Shown: piece by piece, positions 37,027 to 46,359 of the stretch
How the letters are laid out: each line of letters begins with the position of its first letter
Position numbering within the stretch: position 1 is the stretch's first letter
From: an uncultured Collinsella sp.
Lineage (GTDB): Bacteria; Actinomycetota; Coriobacteriia; Coriobacteriales; Coriobacteriaceae
Direction: 5' to 3'
Length of the DNA: 64,000 bases
Assembly (NCBI GenBank): GCA_900549715.1
Contig: URPK01000002.1
Location: 1-64,000, forward strand
Program-made: the position numbers and the translations under genes
Notes under the pieces: generated by a model
Database searches by the model: none
Told to the model about the DNA's origin: nothing
The model's input: only the letters and a program-made list of their open reading frames with translations

Positions 37027-38214
37027 TTAGGAACGGGTTGCGGCGAGCACCTGCGCAGCCTTTTCACGCGCCCACGCATCGATGTCGCGAAGCTGCTCAA
37101 ACGAATCGACCGCCTGCATATCGTGGGCGTCCATGCAGGATTCCACAATGCGATCGATATCGGTAAAGCTGCAGCCATCGTGCAGGAAGGCATCGACGGC
37201 GACCTCGTTGGCGGCATTGAGCACGCACGGCATGGTGCCACCCATCTTGCCGGCGCGCTCGGCCAGTGCCAGACAGCGGAAGGTATCCATGTCGGCAGCA
37301 TCAAACGTGAGCTGCCCCAGCTCGCGGAAATCGATACGAGGCGCCGGGGTATCCCAACGCTCGGGATACGAGAACGCGAACTGGATGGGAATACGCATGT
37401 CGGATGCACCGAGATGCGCCATCACGGAGCCGTCGGCGAACTCAACCATAGAGTGAATCTTGGACTGACGCTGCACGACCACGTTAATGAAATCGAGGTC
37501 GCAGTTAAACAGATGCATGGCCTCAATGCGCTCCAGGCCCTTGTTCATGAGGGTGGCGGAGTCAATGGTGATCTTGGCACCCATGGCCCACGTGGGATGT
37601 GCGAGGGCATCGGCACGCGTCACGCGATCGAGCTCGTCTCGCGTGCGGCCAAAGAACGGACCGCCCGAGCAGGTGAGCCAAATACAATGAGCCTCGCGCG
37701 GGTTCTCCCCCAGATAGCACTGGTAAATGGCGGAGTGCTCAGAGTCGACTGGAATAAGCTGGCCCGGTTGCGCCAACGGCATCAGCAAGTCGCCACCGAC
37801 GACGAGGGACTCCTTGTTGGCAAGGGCAAGGCGCTTATTCGAGGTCAAGGCCGCATGGCTCGCCTCGAGACCGGCGGCGCCCACAATAGCGACAAGCACG
37901 CAGTCGACATCGTCGCGACGCGCGAGCTCGCAAACCGCCTGCGCGCCAACGCCGAGCTTCGTTCCCTCGGGCAACTCCTGCAGCACGGCGTCATCGCCAT
38001 GATCGACAGCGGCCACGGCAACCGCCGGAACCGAGAACTCGCGGGCAGCGGCAACGAGCTCGGAGGTACTGGAGTTAACGGACAGCGCCGTCACCTGCAG
38101 GCGATCGGCATGCTGGCGGCACACATCGAGCGCTTGGGTGCCGATAGAGCCCGTACAACCCAGGATGGCAACGCGAAGGCGTCCATCGGGGCCATACGTC
38201 GTCTGGAAGGACAT
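37027..38214 (-). CDS. dxr: 1-deoxy-D-xylulose 5-phosphate reductoisomerase
   Basis: First committed MEP-pathway enzyme, converting DXP to MEP with NADPH and a divalent metal. The 395 residues include the NADPH site GCTGSIGTQALDV, ANKESLVVGG, the metal and substrate residues VDSEHSAIYQ, and the GAKITIDSATLMNKGLE segment. The ATG at 38214 shares one base with the stop of cdsA (TAATG), after GGAGG. Part of the uppS-cdsA-dxr-rseP-ispG-proS cluster. Confidence 0.96.
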   Translation of the reverse strand: MSFQTTYGPDGRLRVAILGCTGSIGTQALDVCRQHADRLQVTALSVNSSTSELVAAAREFSVPAVAVAAVDHGDDAVLQELPEGTKLGVGAQAVCELARRDDVDCVLVAIVGAAGLEASHAALTSNKRLALANKESLVVGGDLLMPLAQPGQLIPVDSEHSAIYQCYLGENPREAHCIWLTCSGGPFFGRTRDELDRVTRADALAHPTWAMGAKITIDSATLMNKGLERIEAMHLFNCDLDFINVVVQRQSKIHSMVEFADGSVMAHLGASDMRIPIQFAFSYPERWDTPAPRIDFRELGQLTFDAADMDTFRCLALAERAGKMGGTMPCVLNAANEVAVDAFLHDGCSFTDIDRIVESCMDAHDMQAVDSFEQLRDIDAWAREKAAQVLAATRS

Positions 38215-39113
38215 TACAGCACGCCTCCGATCATCAGCAACAGCTGTGCGGTGATGCAACCGAAGATAAGCGAATCGCTACGATCGAGCATTCCGCCGTG
38301 GCCCGGGATAAGGTTGCCGGAATCCTTGACGCCCACACCGCGCTTGATGCGCGACTCGATAAGGTCGCCGATAACGCCCAGAATGGACACGACCACGCCG
38401 CACAGCAGCGCATAGGGCAGGCTGAGCTTGTAGAAGTGCGTCGCCCACAGGATGAGCCAAATCAAAACCGAGCCCAAGATGCCGCCGGCAAACCCCTCCC
38501 AGCTCTTTTTGGGGGAGATCTTGGGAACCATCTTGTGCTTGCCGATACGGCTGCCCACGATGTAGGCAAACGAATCGGAGACCCAAAGGGACGCGCAAAC
38601 GCCCACTGAAAGCAGGGCGCCGGCAAAACCGGGCACGGCATCGCGCAGCAGCACGATAGCCGACAGCATAAAGCCAGTGTAGATGGGACCCATGAGCGTC
38701 ACGGCCACATCAGAGATGCGGGTACGCGGCGACCAGACATACCAAATGCCTACAGCGAGCATCAAGGCAAAAAGCAGGGCATTCAGCAACATCGAATCGC
38801 CCAACGCCGACAGCGGAAAGAGTACGGCGGCAGCGATACCCATGCGCTCGTTAGCCATCTTGCCATCGAGCCTTGTCATACGGAAAAACTCATAGCAGCA
38901 CAGACCGCTCATGACAGAAACAAAGATGGCCGTGGGCACGATACCCAAAACCAGGCACAGGATAAAGACAACGGCGTAGACGATACCGGCGGCGGCACGG
39001 GTAATAAAGCCCGCCAGCCACGAACCGGTACCGTTCTTCGCTGCAGGCGCTCCCGCAGCGGCAGCTTTGCGCGCAGGCGTCTTGGGAGCAGATGCCTTGG
39101 GACGATCGGACAC
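38214..39113 (-). CDS. cdsA: Phosphatidate cytidylyltransferase
   Basis: Integral membrane enzyme that makes CDP-diacylglycerol for phospholipid synthesis. The 299 residues have an Ala/Lys-rich N-terminal stretch, eight or so hydrophobic helices and the CdsA signature near the C terminus (DLIESRIKRGVGVKDSGNLI, then PGHGGMLDR). The GTG start at 39113 follows GAGGAGG, three bases after the uppS stop. Confidence 0.95.
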   Translation of the reverse strand: MSDRPKASAPKTPARKAAAAGAPAAKNGTGSWLAGFITRAAAGIVYAVVFILCLVLGIVPTAIFVSVMSGLCCYEFFRMTRLDGKMANERMGIAAAVLFPLSALGDSMLLNALLFALMLAVGIWYVWSPRTRISDVAVTLMGPIYTGFMLSAIVLLRDAVPGFAGALLSVGVCASLWVSDSFAYIVGSRIGKHKMVPKISPKKSWEGFAGGILGSVLIWLILWATHFYKLSLPYALLCGVVVSILGVIGDLIESRIKRGVGVKDSGNLIPGHGGMLDRSDSLIFGCITAQLLLMIGGVL

Positions 39114-39115
39114 GA

Positions 39116-39910
39116 TTAAGCCTCCTCGGTCTTGCTCAGTCCACCAAACCTACGGTCACGGCCCTGATAGGCCAAAATGGCGTCGACAAGGCCCCAACGA
39201 TCAAAGTCGGGCCAATAGGTATCGGTGACGTAGAACTCGGAATAAGCCACCTGCCACAGCAGATAGTTCGAAAGGCGAAGCTCACCAGAGGTGCGAATCA
39301 CAAGCTCAGGATCGGGAAGACCGGCGGTATAGAGGTGGGAAGCCACCATGTCGTCATCAATTGCGGCAGGATCGATCTTACCGGCGGCAGCGTCGAGTGC
39401 AATCTGACGGACAGCGCGGGTAATCTCGGCACGCGCGCCGTAGTTGACGGCAAGCGCCAGCGTCATACCGGTATGATCGGCGCACTCGGCAAGACCGCGC
39501 TCAAAAACGTCGCGGGTCTTCTTGGGCAGCGCGGAAATGTCACCCAAAAAGACAACACGCACGTTTTCGCGCTTCAGAAGCGGCAGCTCGTCGATAAACG
39601 TCTTGGCAAACAGATGCATCAAAACGTTGACCTCATGCTGCGGACGGTTCCAGTTTTCGGTAGAAAACGCATAGGCAGAAAGCACGTCGACGCCTAGGCG
39701 CACGCAGGCGGTAATGATCTCGCGCAGCGAGACGATACCTGCCTTATGACCCTCGGTGCGCGCAAGACCGCGCGACGTAGCCCAACGACCGTTGCCGTCC
39801 ATGATGCACGAGATATGGTGCGGAATCATATTGAGGTCAAGGTCGGAAAAACCGACGCCCGCAGGGGCGTCGGCAAAGTACTCGACCAGTTTATGCTCGT
39901 CGTATTGCAC
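39116..39910 (-). CDS. uppS: Undecaprenyl diphosphate synthase
   Basis: Cis-prenyltransferase that makes undecaprenyl diphosphate, the lipid carrier of wall synthesis. Signature IMDGNGRWA with the catalytic Asp, STENWNRP and RTSGELRLSNYLLWQ are all present in 264 residues. Start is GTG at 39910, one base after the frr stop codon and preceded by GGAGA. The typical order frr-uppS-cdsA-dxr is kept. Confidence 0.96.
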   Translation of the reverse strand: MQYDEHKLVEYFADAPAGVGFSDLDLNMIPHHISCIMDGNGRWATSRGLARTEGHKAGIVSLREIITACVRLGVDVLSAYAFSTENWNRPQHEVNVLMHLFAKTFIDELPLLKRENVRVVFLGDISALPKKTRDVFERGLAECADHTGMTLALAVNYGARAEITRAVRQIALDAAAGKIDPAAIDDDMVASHLYTAGLPDPELVIRTSGELRLSNYLLWQVAYSEFYVTDTYWPDFDRWGLVDAILAYQGRDRRFGGLSKTEEA

Positions 39911-39911
39911 C

Positions 39912-40448
39912 TTAGATCTCCATGACCTCGGCTTCTTTTTCCTTCAGAAGCTCCTCCACCTTGGCGACATACTCATCGGTGTGCTTCTGGACCTTGGCCT
40001 GCTCGCGACGGACATCGTCCTCGGTGAGCTCCTCATCGCGCTCGAGCTTATTGTTGAAGTCGCGACGGATGTTACGGATAGACACCTTGGCCTGCTCGGC
40101 GTACTCGCGGCACTCCTTGACGAGCTCGCGACGGCGCTCCTCAGTGGGGGCCGGGAACGGCAGACGAACGACGGTGCCATCGGAGTTGGGGGTAATGCCC
40201 AGATCGGAAGCGCCGATGGCCTTGACGATAGCGTTGATGAGCGCCTTGTCCCACGGCTCGATGAGCAGCATGTGAGCCTCGGGGGTCTTGACGGCGGCAA
40301 CCTGCGTGACCGGCGTGGGGACACCGTAATAATCAACGGTGATGTCGGACAGAATGTTGGCGTTGGCGCGGCCGGTACGAACCTTGGAGAAGTTATGCTT
40401 GAGGGACTCGAGCGACTTGTCCATATGGGCGGTGATGTTCTCTGCCAT
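39912..40448 (-). CDS. frr: Ribosome recycling factor
   Basis: Splits post-termination ribosomes with EF-G. The 178 residues begin MAENITAHMDKSLESLKHNF and show KVRTGRANANIL and the C-terminal coiled-coil arm with RNIRRDFNNKLERDEELTED. ATG at 40448 with AGGAGG. It follows pyrH directly, as in most bacteria. Confidence 0.96.
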   Translation of the reverse strand: MAENITAHMDKSLESLKHNFSKVRTGRANANILSDITVDYYGVPTPVTQVAAVKTPEAHMLLIEPWDKALINAIVKAIGASDLGITPNSDGTVVRLPFPAPTEERRRELVKECREYAEQAKVSIRNIRRDFNNKLERDEELTEDDVRREQAKVQKHTDEYVAKVEELLKEKEAEVMEI

Positions 40449-40450
40449 GC

Positions 40451-41173
40451 TTAATCCTCCTGATAGACGAGCGTGCCGACGGGCTCACCCGAAAGCGCGC
40501 GCTTGACGGTGTCCTCGCCATCGATGTTGAGGACCAAAATCGGCATACGGTTATCCTGACACAGTGCCGTAGCCGTGGAATCCATAACCTGCAGACCGCG
40601 GACGAGAACCTCGTGATAGGTAATCTTGTCAAAACGGACGGCATCGGCGCACTTGACGGGATCCTTGTCGTAGATGCCGTCAACCTTGGTGGCTTTAATC
40701 AGAATCTCGGCGCCAATCTCGCACGCACGAAGAGCCGCGGCGGTGTCGGTCGTAAAGTACGGATTGCCCGAACCGGCAGCGAAGATGACGACGTTGCCCT
40801 TGGACAGATGGTTGATAGCGCGGCGACGAATATAGGGCTCGCAGATCTCGTTCATCTGGATAGCGCTCATCACGCGGCAGGGAACATCGTTATGCTCGAA
40901 GGCATCCTGCAGGGCAAGCGCGTTCATAACGGTTGCCAGCATGCCCATGTAGTCGGCCTGAGCACGCTCCATGCCACCGGCAGCGCCGGCCATGCCGCGG
41001 AAAATATTGCCGCCGCCGACAACGACGCCGACCTCATGGCCAACGGCGAGCAGCTCCTTGACCTGTTTGGCAAGATGGTCGGTAACCTTGGGGTCGATGC
41101 CATAGTGGCCGTCGCCCATCAGTGCTTCGCCAGAAAGCTTCAGAAGCACGCGTTTATATCGGATGTCGGACAA
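40451..41173 (-). CDS. pyrH: UMP kinase
   Basis: Bacterial UMP kinase of the amino-acid kinase fold, making UDP. The 240 residues show KRVLLKLSGEALMG, VVVGGGNIFRG, ATVMNALALQDA and TDTAAALRACEIGAEILIKAT. The start is TTG at 41173, directly after a strong AAAGGAGGATCGCT; no ATG is available in the right place. It follows tsf with a terminator in the gap, so it may have its own promoter. Confidence 0.95.
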   Translation of the reverse strand: MSDIRYKRVLLKLSGEALMGDGHYGIDPKVTDHLAKQVKELLAVGHEVGVVVGGGNIFRGMAGAAGGMERAQADYMGMLATVMNALALQDAFEHNDVPCRVMSAIQMNEICEPYIRRRAINHLSKGNVVIFAAGSGNPYFTTDTAAALRACEIGAEILIKATKVDGIYDKDPVKCADAVRFDKITYHEVLVRGLQVMDSTATALCQDNRMPILVLNIDGEDTVKRALSGEPVGTLVYQED

Positions 41174-41232
41174 AGCGATCCTCCTTTAGATTGAACTCTC
41201 AACATTCTATCAAAGGCTCTAAGAAGAGCCAT

Positions 41233-41268
41233 GAAAAAGCAGGCTGTGAGTAAAACCCACAGCCTGCT
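41233..41268 (-). terminator. Intrinsic terminator of rpsB-tsf
   Basis: Eleven-base arms AGCAGGCTGTG (41238-41248) and CACAGCCTGCT (41258-41268), with TTTTTC following on the minus strand. Confidence 0.85.
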
Positions 41269-41291
41269 CATTACCAGCTACAAGAGCTTAT

Positions 41292-42161
41292 TTACTCGCC
41301 ACGGACCAGACGGTCAAAGGCAACGACGGTAATGGTGTCGCCGAGCTCCTTGGAGACCTGCTCAGCGTACTTCTTGATGGTGAGGGAGCTGTCCTTGATG
41401 AACTCCTGCTCGGTGAGCACGGACTGCTTGTAGAACTTCTCCAGACGGCCGACAGCCATCTTCTCCTGGATAGCCTCGGGCTTGCCGGACTCGGCAGCCT
41501 GAGCCATGTAGATCTGCTTCTCGTGCTCGACGGTCTCGGCCGGAACCTGATCGCGGGTGGCGCAGATCGGGGCGACGGCGGCAACCTGAAGGGCAACGTC
41601 GTGAGCGAAGGTCTTGAAGGACTCAGCCTGAGCGGTCTCGGCCTTCTCGAAGGCGAACTCGACGAGGACGCCGATCTTACCACCCATGTGGATGTAAGAA
41701 GCGAGCGCGCCGTTCTCGGCCTTGCGGGCGGCGAAACGGGAAATCTTCATGTTCTCGCCCATGATGTGAATCATCTCGGTGAGCTCGGAGGAAACGGTCT
41801 CCTCGCCCATCGGCTTCTCGAGCAGAGCATCGACATCGGCCGGCTCGGTGGTGGCGACAACCTCGGCGACCTTGGAAGCAAAGCCGGTGAACTTGGCGTT
41901 GGAGCCAACGAAGTCGGTCTCGCAGGAGAGCTCAAGCAGAGCGCCGGTCTTGCCATCCTCGGAGACGAACGCGGCTACAGCGCCCTCGTTGGTCTCGCGG
42001 CCAGCCTTCTTAGCAGCCTTGGCGAGGCCGTTCTTGCGCAGAACGTCGACAGCGGCGTCCATGTCGCCGTCAGCCTCGACGAGAGCCTTCTTGCACTCCA
42101 TCATCGGGGAGTCGGTCATCTCGCGGAGCTGCTTGACCATAGCGGCGGTAATCTGGGCCAT
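41292..42161 (-). CDS. tsf: Elongation factor Ts
   Basis: Guanine nucleotide exchange factor for EF-Tu. The 289 residues start MAQITAAMVKQLREMTDSPM, with MMECKKALVEADGDMDAAV and the binding motif TDFVGSNAKF. Start ATG at 42161 has AAAGGAA upstream; the upstream frame to 42176 is shared. It follows rpsB, the standard pair. Confidence 0.97.
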   Translation of the reverse strand: MAQITAAMVKQLREMTDSPMMECKKALVEADGDMDAAVDVLRKNGLAKAAKKAGRETNEGAVAAFVSEDGKTGALLELSCETDFVGSNAKFTGFASKVAEVVATTEPADVDALLEKPMGEETVSSELTEMIHIMGENMKISRFAARKAENGALASYIHMGGKIGVLVEFAFEKAETAQAESFKTFAHDVALQVAAVAPICATRDQVPAETVEHEKQIYMAQAAESGKPEAIQEKMAVGRLEKFYKQSVLTEQEFIKDSSLTIKKYAEQVSKELGDTITVVAFDRLVRGE

Positions 42162-42206
42162 TGTGGTTCCTTTCAAAGAGATGAAAAAGAATTAACTAAG
42201 ACTGAT

Positions 42207-42935
42207 TTACTCGGCCTTGGGCTCAGCGGCCATCTCGGCCTCGGAGACCTGCTCCTTGCCGGAGCCAGCGAGGCAGGCGTCAGCCATGAGCTCGCACATA
42301 AGGGTGACAGCAGAGATAGCGTCATCGTTGCAGGGGATGCCGTACTCGACCTCGTCGGGATCGGAGTTGGTGTCGATCAGAGCGACGACGGGGATGTTCA
42401 GGCGCTGAGCCTCCTTGATGGCGTTCTCCTCGCGCTTGGTGTCGATGACGAAGAGAGCCTGGGGCAGACCCTTCATGTCGCGGGCGCCACCGAGGTTGGT
42501 CTGGAGCTTGGTGAGCTCCTTGCCGAGAACAGCCTGCTCCTTCTTGGGGAGCACTGCCATGCGGCCGTCCTCGACCATGGCCTCGAGCTCCTCCATGCGG
42601 TTGATGCGGGAGCGGATGGTGACGAAGTTGGTCAGCATGCCGCCGAGCCAACGCTGGTTGATGTAAGGCATGTTGGCGCGCTCAGCGGCGTTCTTGACGG
42701 CCTCCTGAGCCTGCTTCTTGGTGCCGACGAACAGCACGTTGCCGCCCTTGGCGACGTTCTTGACGAAAGTGTAGGCCTGGTCGGCGTCGAGGATGGTCTG
42801 CTTGAGGTCGAGGATGTAGATGCCGTTGCGCTCACCGAAGATGAACGGCTTCATCTTGGGGTTCCAGCGACGGGTCTGGTGACCGAAGTGGCAGCCGGCC
42901 TCGAGCAGGGTGCGGATATTAATCTTGGTAGCCAT
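42207..42935 (-). CDS. rpsB: 30S ribosomal protein S2
   Basis: Small-subunit protein needed for S1 assembly and tRNA binding. The 242 residues include LLEAGCHFGHQTRRWNPKM, YINQRWLGGMLTNF and IPCNDDAISAVTLM. ATG at 42935 follows AGGAGG. Expressed with tsf from a promoter 130 bases upstream, with a structured leader. Confidence 0.97.
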   Translation of the reverse strand: MATKINIRTLLEAGCHFGHQTRRWNPKMKPFIFGERNGIYILDLKQTILDADQAYTFVKNVAKGGNVLFVGTKKQAQEAVKNAAERANMPYINQRWLGGMLTNFVTIRSRINRMEELEAMVEDGRMAVLPKKEQAVLGKELTKLQTNLGGARDMKGLPQALFVIDTKREENAIKEAQRLNIPVVALIDTNSDPDEVEYGIPCNDDAISAVTLMCELMADACLAGSGKEQVSEAEMAAEPKAE

Positions 42936-42985
42936 GTTAAACCTCCTGTGGTTTGCCTCCGCGCGGGGTCATCCTCCAAAACCAA

Positions 42986-43012
42986 CCCGGACATGTGCTA
43001 CCAAAGCCCGGG
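42986..43012 (-). promoter_or_regulatory. Hairpin in rpsB leader
   Basis: Arms CCCGG (42986-42990) and CCGGG (43008-43012) with a 17-base loop in the 130-base leader. A feedback site for S2 is known upstream of rpsB in other bacteria; here only the hairpin is visible. Confidence 0.35.
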
Positions 43013-43076
43013 CACCACGGTATGAAGTAGCCGCGCGTGCGTGATAAAAACCTGTTGCCGTGAAGCAACCCGATGA

Positions 43077-43105
43077 ATGATAGCAGGAATGCATCTTCCT
43101 GCCAA
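43077..43105 (-). promoter_or_regulatory. Promoter of rpsB
   Basis: Minus strand reads TTGGCA, 17-base spacer, TATCAT (plus 43100-43105 and 43077-43082), the cleanest -35/-10 pair of the window. Start of transcription is expected near 43070, giving a leader of about 135 bases. Confidence 0.7.
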
Positions 43106-43154
43106 CCCGCAATCAAAACCACACACCTGAGCGCGGCGCGGGACGTCCCAGCCA

Positions 43155-44075
43155 CTATTCGCCGCGGGGATGGGCTTGAGCCACAGCCCGCTTAAGCCGA
43201 TCGGGTGTGAGATGCGTGTAGATCTGCGTCGTGGACAGGCTCGCATGACCTAGCAGCTCTTGAACCGAGCGCAGGTCCGCGCCGCCCTCGAGCAAGTCGG
43301 TCGCAAAGGTATGGCGCATCGCATGCGGGGCGATGTCGGCCGGAATGCCGGCGAGCGTCGCCAGCATATGAAACCGCCGCCTGAGCATGGCGGCACTCAT
43401 GCGATTACCGCGCGCCGATATAAGCAGCGGATGCGGCCCGGTAGCGGGGTCACGACGCTTTGCCTGAGCGAGCAACTCCGGCCTCCCCTCCTCAATATAG
43501 AGACGCGTCGCCTCGAGCGCACGACGATACAGAGGGACGATACGTTCTTTGCTCCCCTTGCCCCACAGGCGCAGCGTGCGTTCGGACCACGCAATGGACT
43601 CCACATTGAGTGCTGCGAGCTCAGAGATACGGGCGCCTGAGGCATAGAGCAGCTCGAGCATCGCCGCATCGCGCAGTCCCGCGGGTGTTGAGGTATCAGG
43701 CGTCTTGAGCAGCGCCTCGACCTGCTTGGTCGTAAGGACGCCCGGCAGGTCACGCGGCAGCTTGGGCGATGCGATCGCCGAGACTGCATCGCCCTCCACG
43801 ACCCCCTCGGCAGCCATCCATCGATAGAGCGATCGGATAGCCGACAGATGCGCCGCAAGCGTTCGGGGAGCCACCTGCTCACGCGAAAGCTCGGCAAGAT
43901 AGCGACGAATGATGCGCACGTCGGCAGCGAAAGCATCGATATCCTCGCGCTCGCACCAGGCAGCAAAGCGCTCCAGCCTCGAGCCGTAGGCCGTCACCGT
44001 GTTGGGAGAAAGTCCCTCGACACGTGAGATATAGGCGATAAACGAGTCGACGGTGTCGTACAGGTCAAAGGCTAT
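43155..44075 (-). CDS. xerC: Tyrosine recombinase XerC-like, apparent ATA start
   Basis: Site-specific recombinase of the integrase family, likely for dimer resolution. Catalytic parts are present: ARISEL with Arg, GKGSKER with Lys, HAMRHTFAT with His and Arg, LGHASLSTTQIYTH with His and the Tyr nucleophile. The first conventional start is GTG at 43997, which would drop the first helix of the core-binding domain. The frame upstream continues with FDLYDTVDSFIAYISRVEGL, a normal XerC N terminus. No ATG, GTG or TTG lies there; an ATA at 44075 sits nine bases after GGAGG and overlaps the trmFO stop (ATAG). With it the protein is 306 residues, the usual size. Conventional calling would give 43155-43997. 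Confidence 0.85.
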   Translation of the reverse strand: MAFDLYDTVDSFIAYISRVEGLSPNTVTAYGSRLERFAAWCEREDIDAFAADVRIIRRYLAELSREQVAPRTLAAHLSAIRSLYRWMAAEGVVEGDAVSAIASPKLPRDLPGVLTTKQVEALLKTPDTSTPAGLRDAAMLELLYASGARISELAALNVESIAWSERTLRLWGKGSKERIVPLYRRALEATRLYIEEGRPELLAQAKRRDPATGPHPLLISARGNRMSAAMLRRRFHMLATLAGIPADIAPHAMRHTFATDLLEGGADLRSVQELLGHASLSTTQIYTHLTPDRLKRAVAQAHPRGE

Positions 44076-45409
44076 GACCGGTCGCCTCCAAACAGATCAG
44101 GACGAGTGGCCAGATAGGCATCAAGGGCCTCGAGCGCACGGTCCGCATAGGCCTGGTAGCGGTCGCGCTTGCTGCGGCGCTTACCATCCTCGAGTGGCGG
44201 CACCAGGCCAAAGTTGACATGCATAGGCTGATAGCCCACGGTGGCAGGATCGGTCGCATAGCCCACGAGCGCACCCAGGGCGCCCACGCGCGGCAACTCG
44301 ACGCCCGCGACACCGATAGCCTCGGCATAGGTGTTGAGCGCCGCGAGCAGACCGGTCGCCACGGCTTCCATGTACCCCTCGGTGCCGGTGATCTGACCGG
44401 CCAGGCGCACGCCGGTACCGGGCACGGCAAAGGTGCCATCGAGCACGTGCGGGGCGTCGACAAAGGTATTGCGATGCATGACACCGTAGCGGAAGAACTC
44501 AGCGTTCCCCAGGCCCGGCACCATATGGAAGACGCGCTTCTGCTCGCCAAAGGTCAGGTTTGTCTGGAAGCCCACCAGGTTATAGGCGGTCTTCTCCTTG
44601 TTCTCGGCACGCAGTTGAATCGCCGCCCAGGGGCGACGTCCGGTACGCGGGTCGGTGAGGCCGACGGGCTTCATGGCGCCAAAGCGAATGGCGTCCTTGC
44701 CGGTTCGCGCAACCTCCTCGGCAGGCTGGCATGCCTGGAACAGATCGCCGCCCTCAAAGTCCTTGAGCACCACGCGATCGGCCGTGGTAAGCGCCTCGAT
44801 AAAGGCCTCGTACTCCTCCTTATTGAGTGGAGCGTTGAGATAGTCGCCGCTCCCCTGTTCCTCGTAGCGCGACTGCGAGAACAGCACGTCCATATCGAGC
44901 GTGGAGGCATCGACGATCGGCGCCGCGGCATCGAAGAACGCAAGGGCGTCGCCACCGACGAGCTTCATGACCTCTTCGCTCAGTGCCGGCGAGCACAAGG
45001 GGCCAGCGGCAATGACCACATGGCCCTCGGGAATCTGCGTGACCTCGCCATGAATGATCTCGATATTGGGACGGGCGGCAACCTCGGCCTCGACAAGCTC
45101 GGAAAACTTGACGCGGTCGACCGCCAAGGCGCCACCGGCGGGAACAGCCGCGCGATGGGCGCAATCGAGCAGGACCGAGCCCATGCGCTCAAGCTCAGCT
45201 TTCAGCAAACCAGCCGCGGAATCCGGACGGGTCGACTTAAACGAATTGGAGCAGACGAGCTCTGCCAGGTGATCGGTATGGTGGGCCGGGGAGCTCACCT
45301 GGGGGCGCATCTCGCACAGCTTTACGGCAAACCCGCGATCTGCCAGCTGGATCGCGCACTCCGAACCCGCCAGACCCCCACCGATAACTGTCACCTGATC
45401 GAACTGCAT
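44072..45409 (-). CDS. trmFO: Methylenetetrahydrofolate-tRNA-(uracil-5-)-methyltransferase TrmFO
   Basis: FAD and folate dependent enzyme making m5U54 in the T-loop of tRNAs. The FAD site VTVIGGGLAGSECA opens the protein, then CEMRP, VCSNSFKS, the GTEGYMEAVATG and GYQPMHVNFGL segments. 445 residues, typical of Gram-positive TrmFO. Start ATG at 45409 with AAAGG nine bases upstream; a TTG at 45415 is too close. Followed by the xerC frame, which shares four bases. Confidence 0.95.
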   Translation of the reverse strand: MQFDQVTVIGGGLAGSECAIQLADRGFAVKLCEMRPQVSSPAHHTDHLAELVCSNSFKSTRPDSAAGLLKAELERMGSVLLDCAHRAAVPAGGALAVDRVKFSELVEAEVAARPNIEIIHGEVTQIPEGHVVIAAGPLCSPALSEEVMKLVGGDALAFFDAAAPIVDASTLDMDVLFSQSRYEEQGSGDYLNAPLNKEEYEAFIEALTTADRVVLKDFEGGDLFQACQPAEEVARTGKDAIRFGAMKPVGLTDPRTGRRPWAAIQLRAENKEKTAYNLVGFQTNLTFGEQKRVFHMVPGLGNAEFFRYGVMHRNTFVDAPHVLDGTFAVPGTGVRLAGQITGTEGYMEAVATGLLAALNTYAEAIGVAGVELPRVGALGALVGYATDPATVGYQPMHVNFGLVPPLEDGKRRSKRDRYQAYADRALEALDAYLATRPDLFGGDRS

Positions 45410-45423
45410 CTGCAAACACCTTT

Positions 45424-46359
45424 CTAATTGACACGTTTTCCATTGTGACCGAAGGGCGTCTGGGCGTGAAGGGCAAACTTGGAGGGCGCATACCTTCCAT
45501 CCATCATGCGCTCGATAAGGCCCTCGAGTTCAAGCGAACCCAAGAGTTTGAGTACGCCGACAGCATCGAGCGAGACGAGCGCCGCGATGTCGTCGACCTT
45601 GAGCGGTGAAGCGATGAGCGCATGCATCACAGTCTGCTGTGTTGGATCCAGGTCGGCAATGCCGGGAGCATCGGGGCGCGAGTAGCGCAGGGTGCCGTAG
45701 ATGCGTGAGATAGCCATCTCGATAGATTCCTCGTCGATGATGCAGCAGGCACCGTTCGCAATGAGGTAATTCGTGCCACGCGACTCGGGCGATAGGATCG
45801 ACCCGGGCACGGCAAGAAGTTCGCGCCCCAAATCCATAGCAGCCTCGGCTGTAGAAAACGTCCCGGAAGGCATACCTGCCTCGGATACAAAGAGGGCTTG
45901 CGACAGGGCCGCGATCACGCGATTGCGGCGCGGAAAGGCAAACTTGCGCGGACCCATGCCCCACGGAGAGATCGACACGACCGCGCCACCCGTATCGAGC
46001 GTTCGCATAATAAGCCCCGCGCTCGAACGCGGGTAGACCACGTCGGCGCCCGTCCCCAGCACCACGACGTGTTTACCGCCAGCGTTGACCGCAGCCCAAC
46101 CCGAGGCCTGGTCACAACCGACCGCGCCGCCCGAGACTACCGTCACTCCCGCCTCGACCGCCACCTTTGACGCAAGCTCTGCCACGGCAAGACCATACGG
46201 CGAGGCCTTGCGCGCGCCGATGATGGAGAGCGCGGGCGTCGAAAGCACCTCGGGGTTGCCGCGCACATAGAGCGTCTGGGGTACATCAGAAAGGTCCAAA
46301 ACGGTCTCGGGATACAACGTATCACCTGGATGCAGCTCAAAGGTCCCCTCGGCCATCAT
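45424..46359 (-). CDS. dprA: DNA processing protein DprA
   Basis: Loads RecA on incoming single-stranded DNA in natural transformation. The Rossmann-like core shows ALSIIGARKASPYG, VSGGAVGCDQASGW, VVLGTGADVVYP and FPRRNRVIAALSQ. A C-terminal winged-helix part follows (about 240-300). Length 311; no SAM domain. The ATG at 46359 overlaps the comM stop by four bases, after AAGGAGGG. With comM, comEC and comEA it points to transformation ability. Confidence 0.94.
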   Translation of the reverse strand: MMAEGTFELHPGDTLYPETVLDLSDVPQTLYVRGNPEVLSTPALSIIGARKASPYGLAVAELASKVAVEAGVTVVSGGAVGCDQASGWAAVNAGGKHVVVLGTGADVVYPRSSAGLIMRTLDTGGAVVSISPWGMGPRKFAFPRRNRVIAALSQALFVSEAGMPSGTFSTAEAAMDLGRELLAVPGSILSPESRGTNYLIANGACCIIDEESIEMAISRIYGTLRYSRPDAPGIADLDPTQQTVMHALIASPLKVDDIAALVSLDAVGVLKLLGSLELEGLIERMMDGRYAPSKFALHAQTPFGHNGKRVN

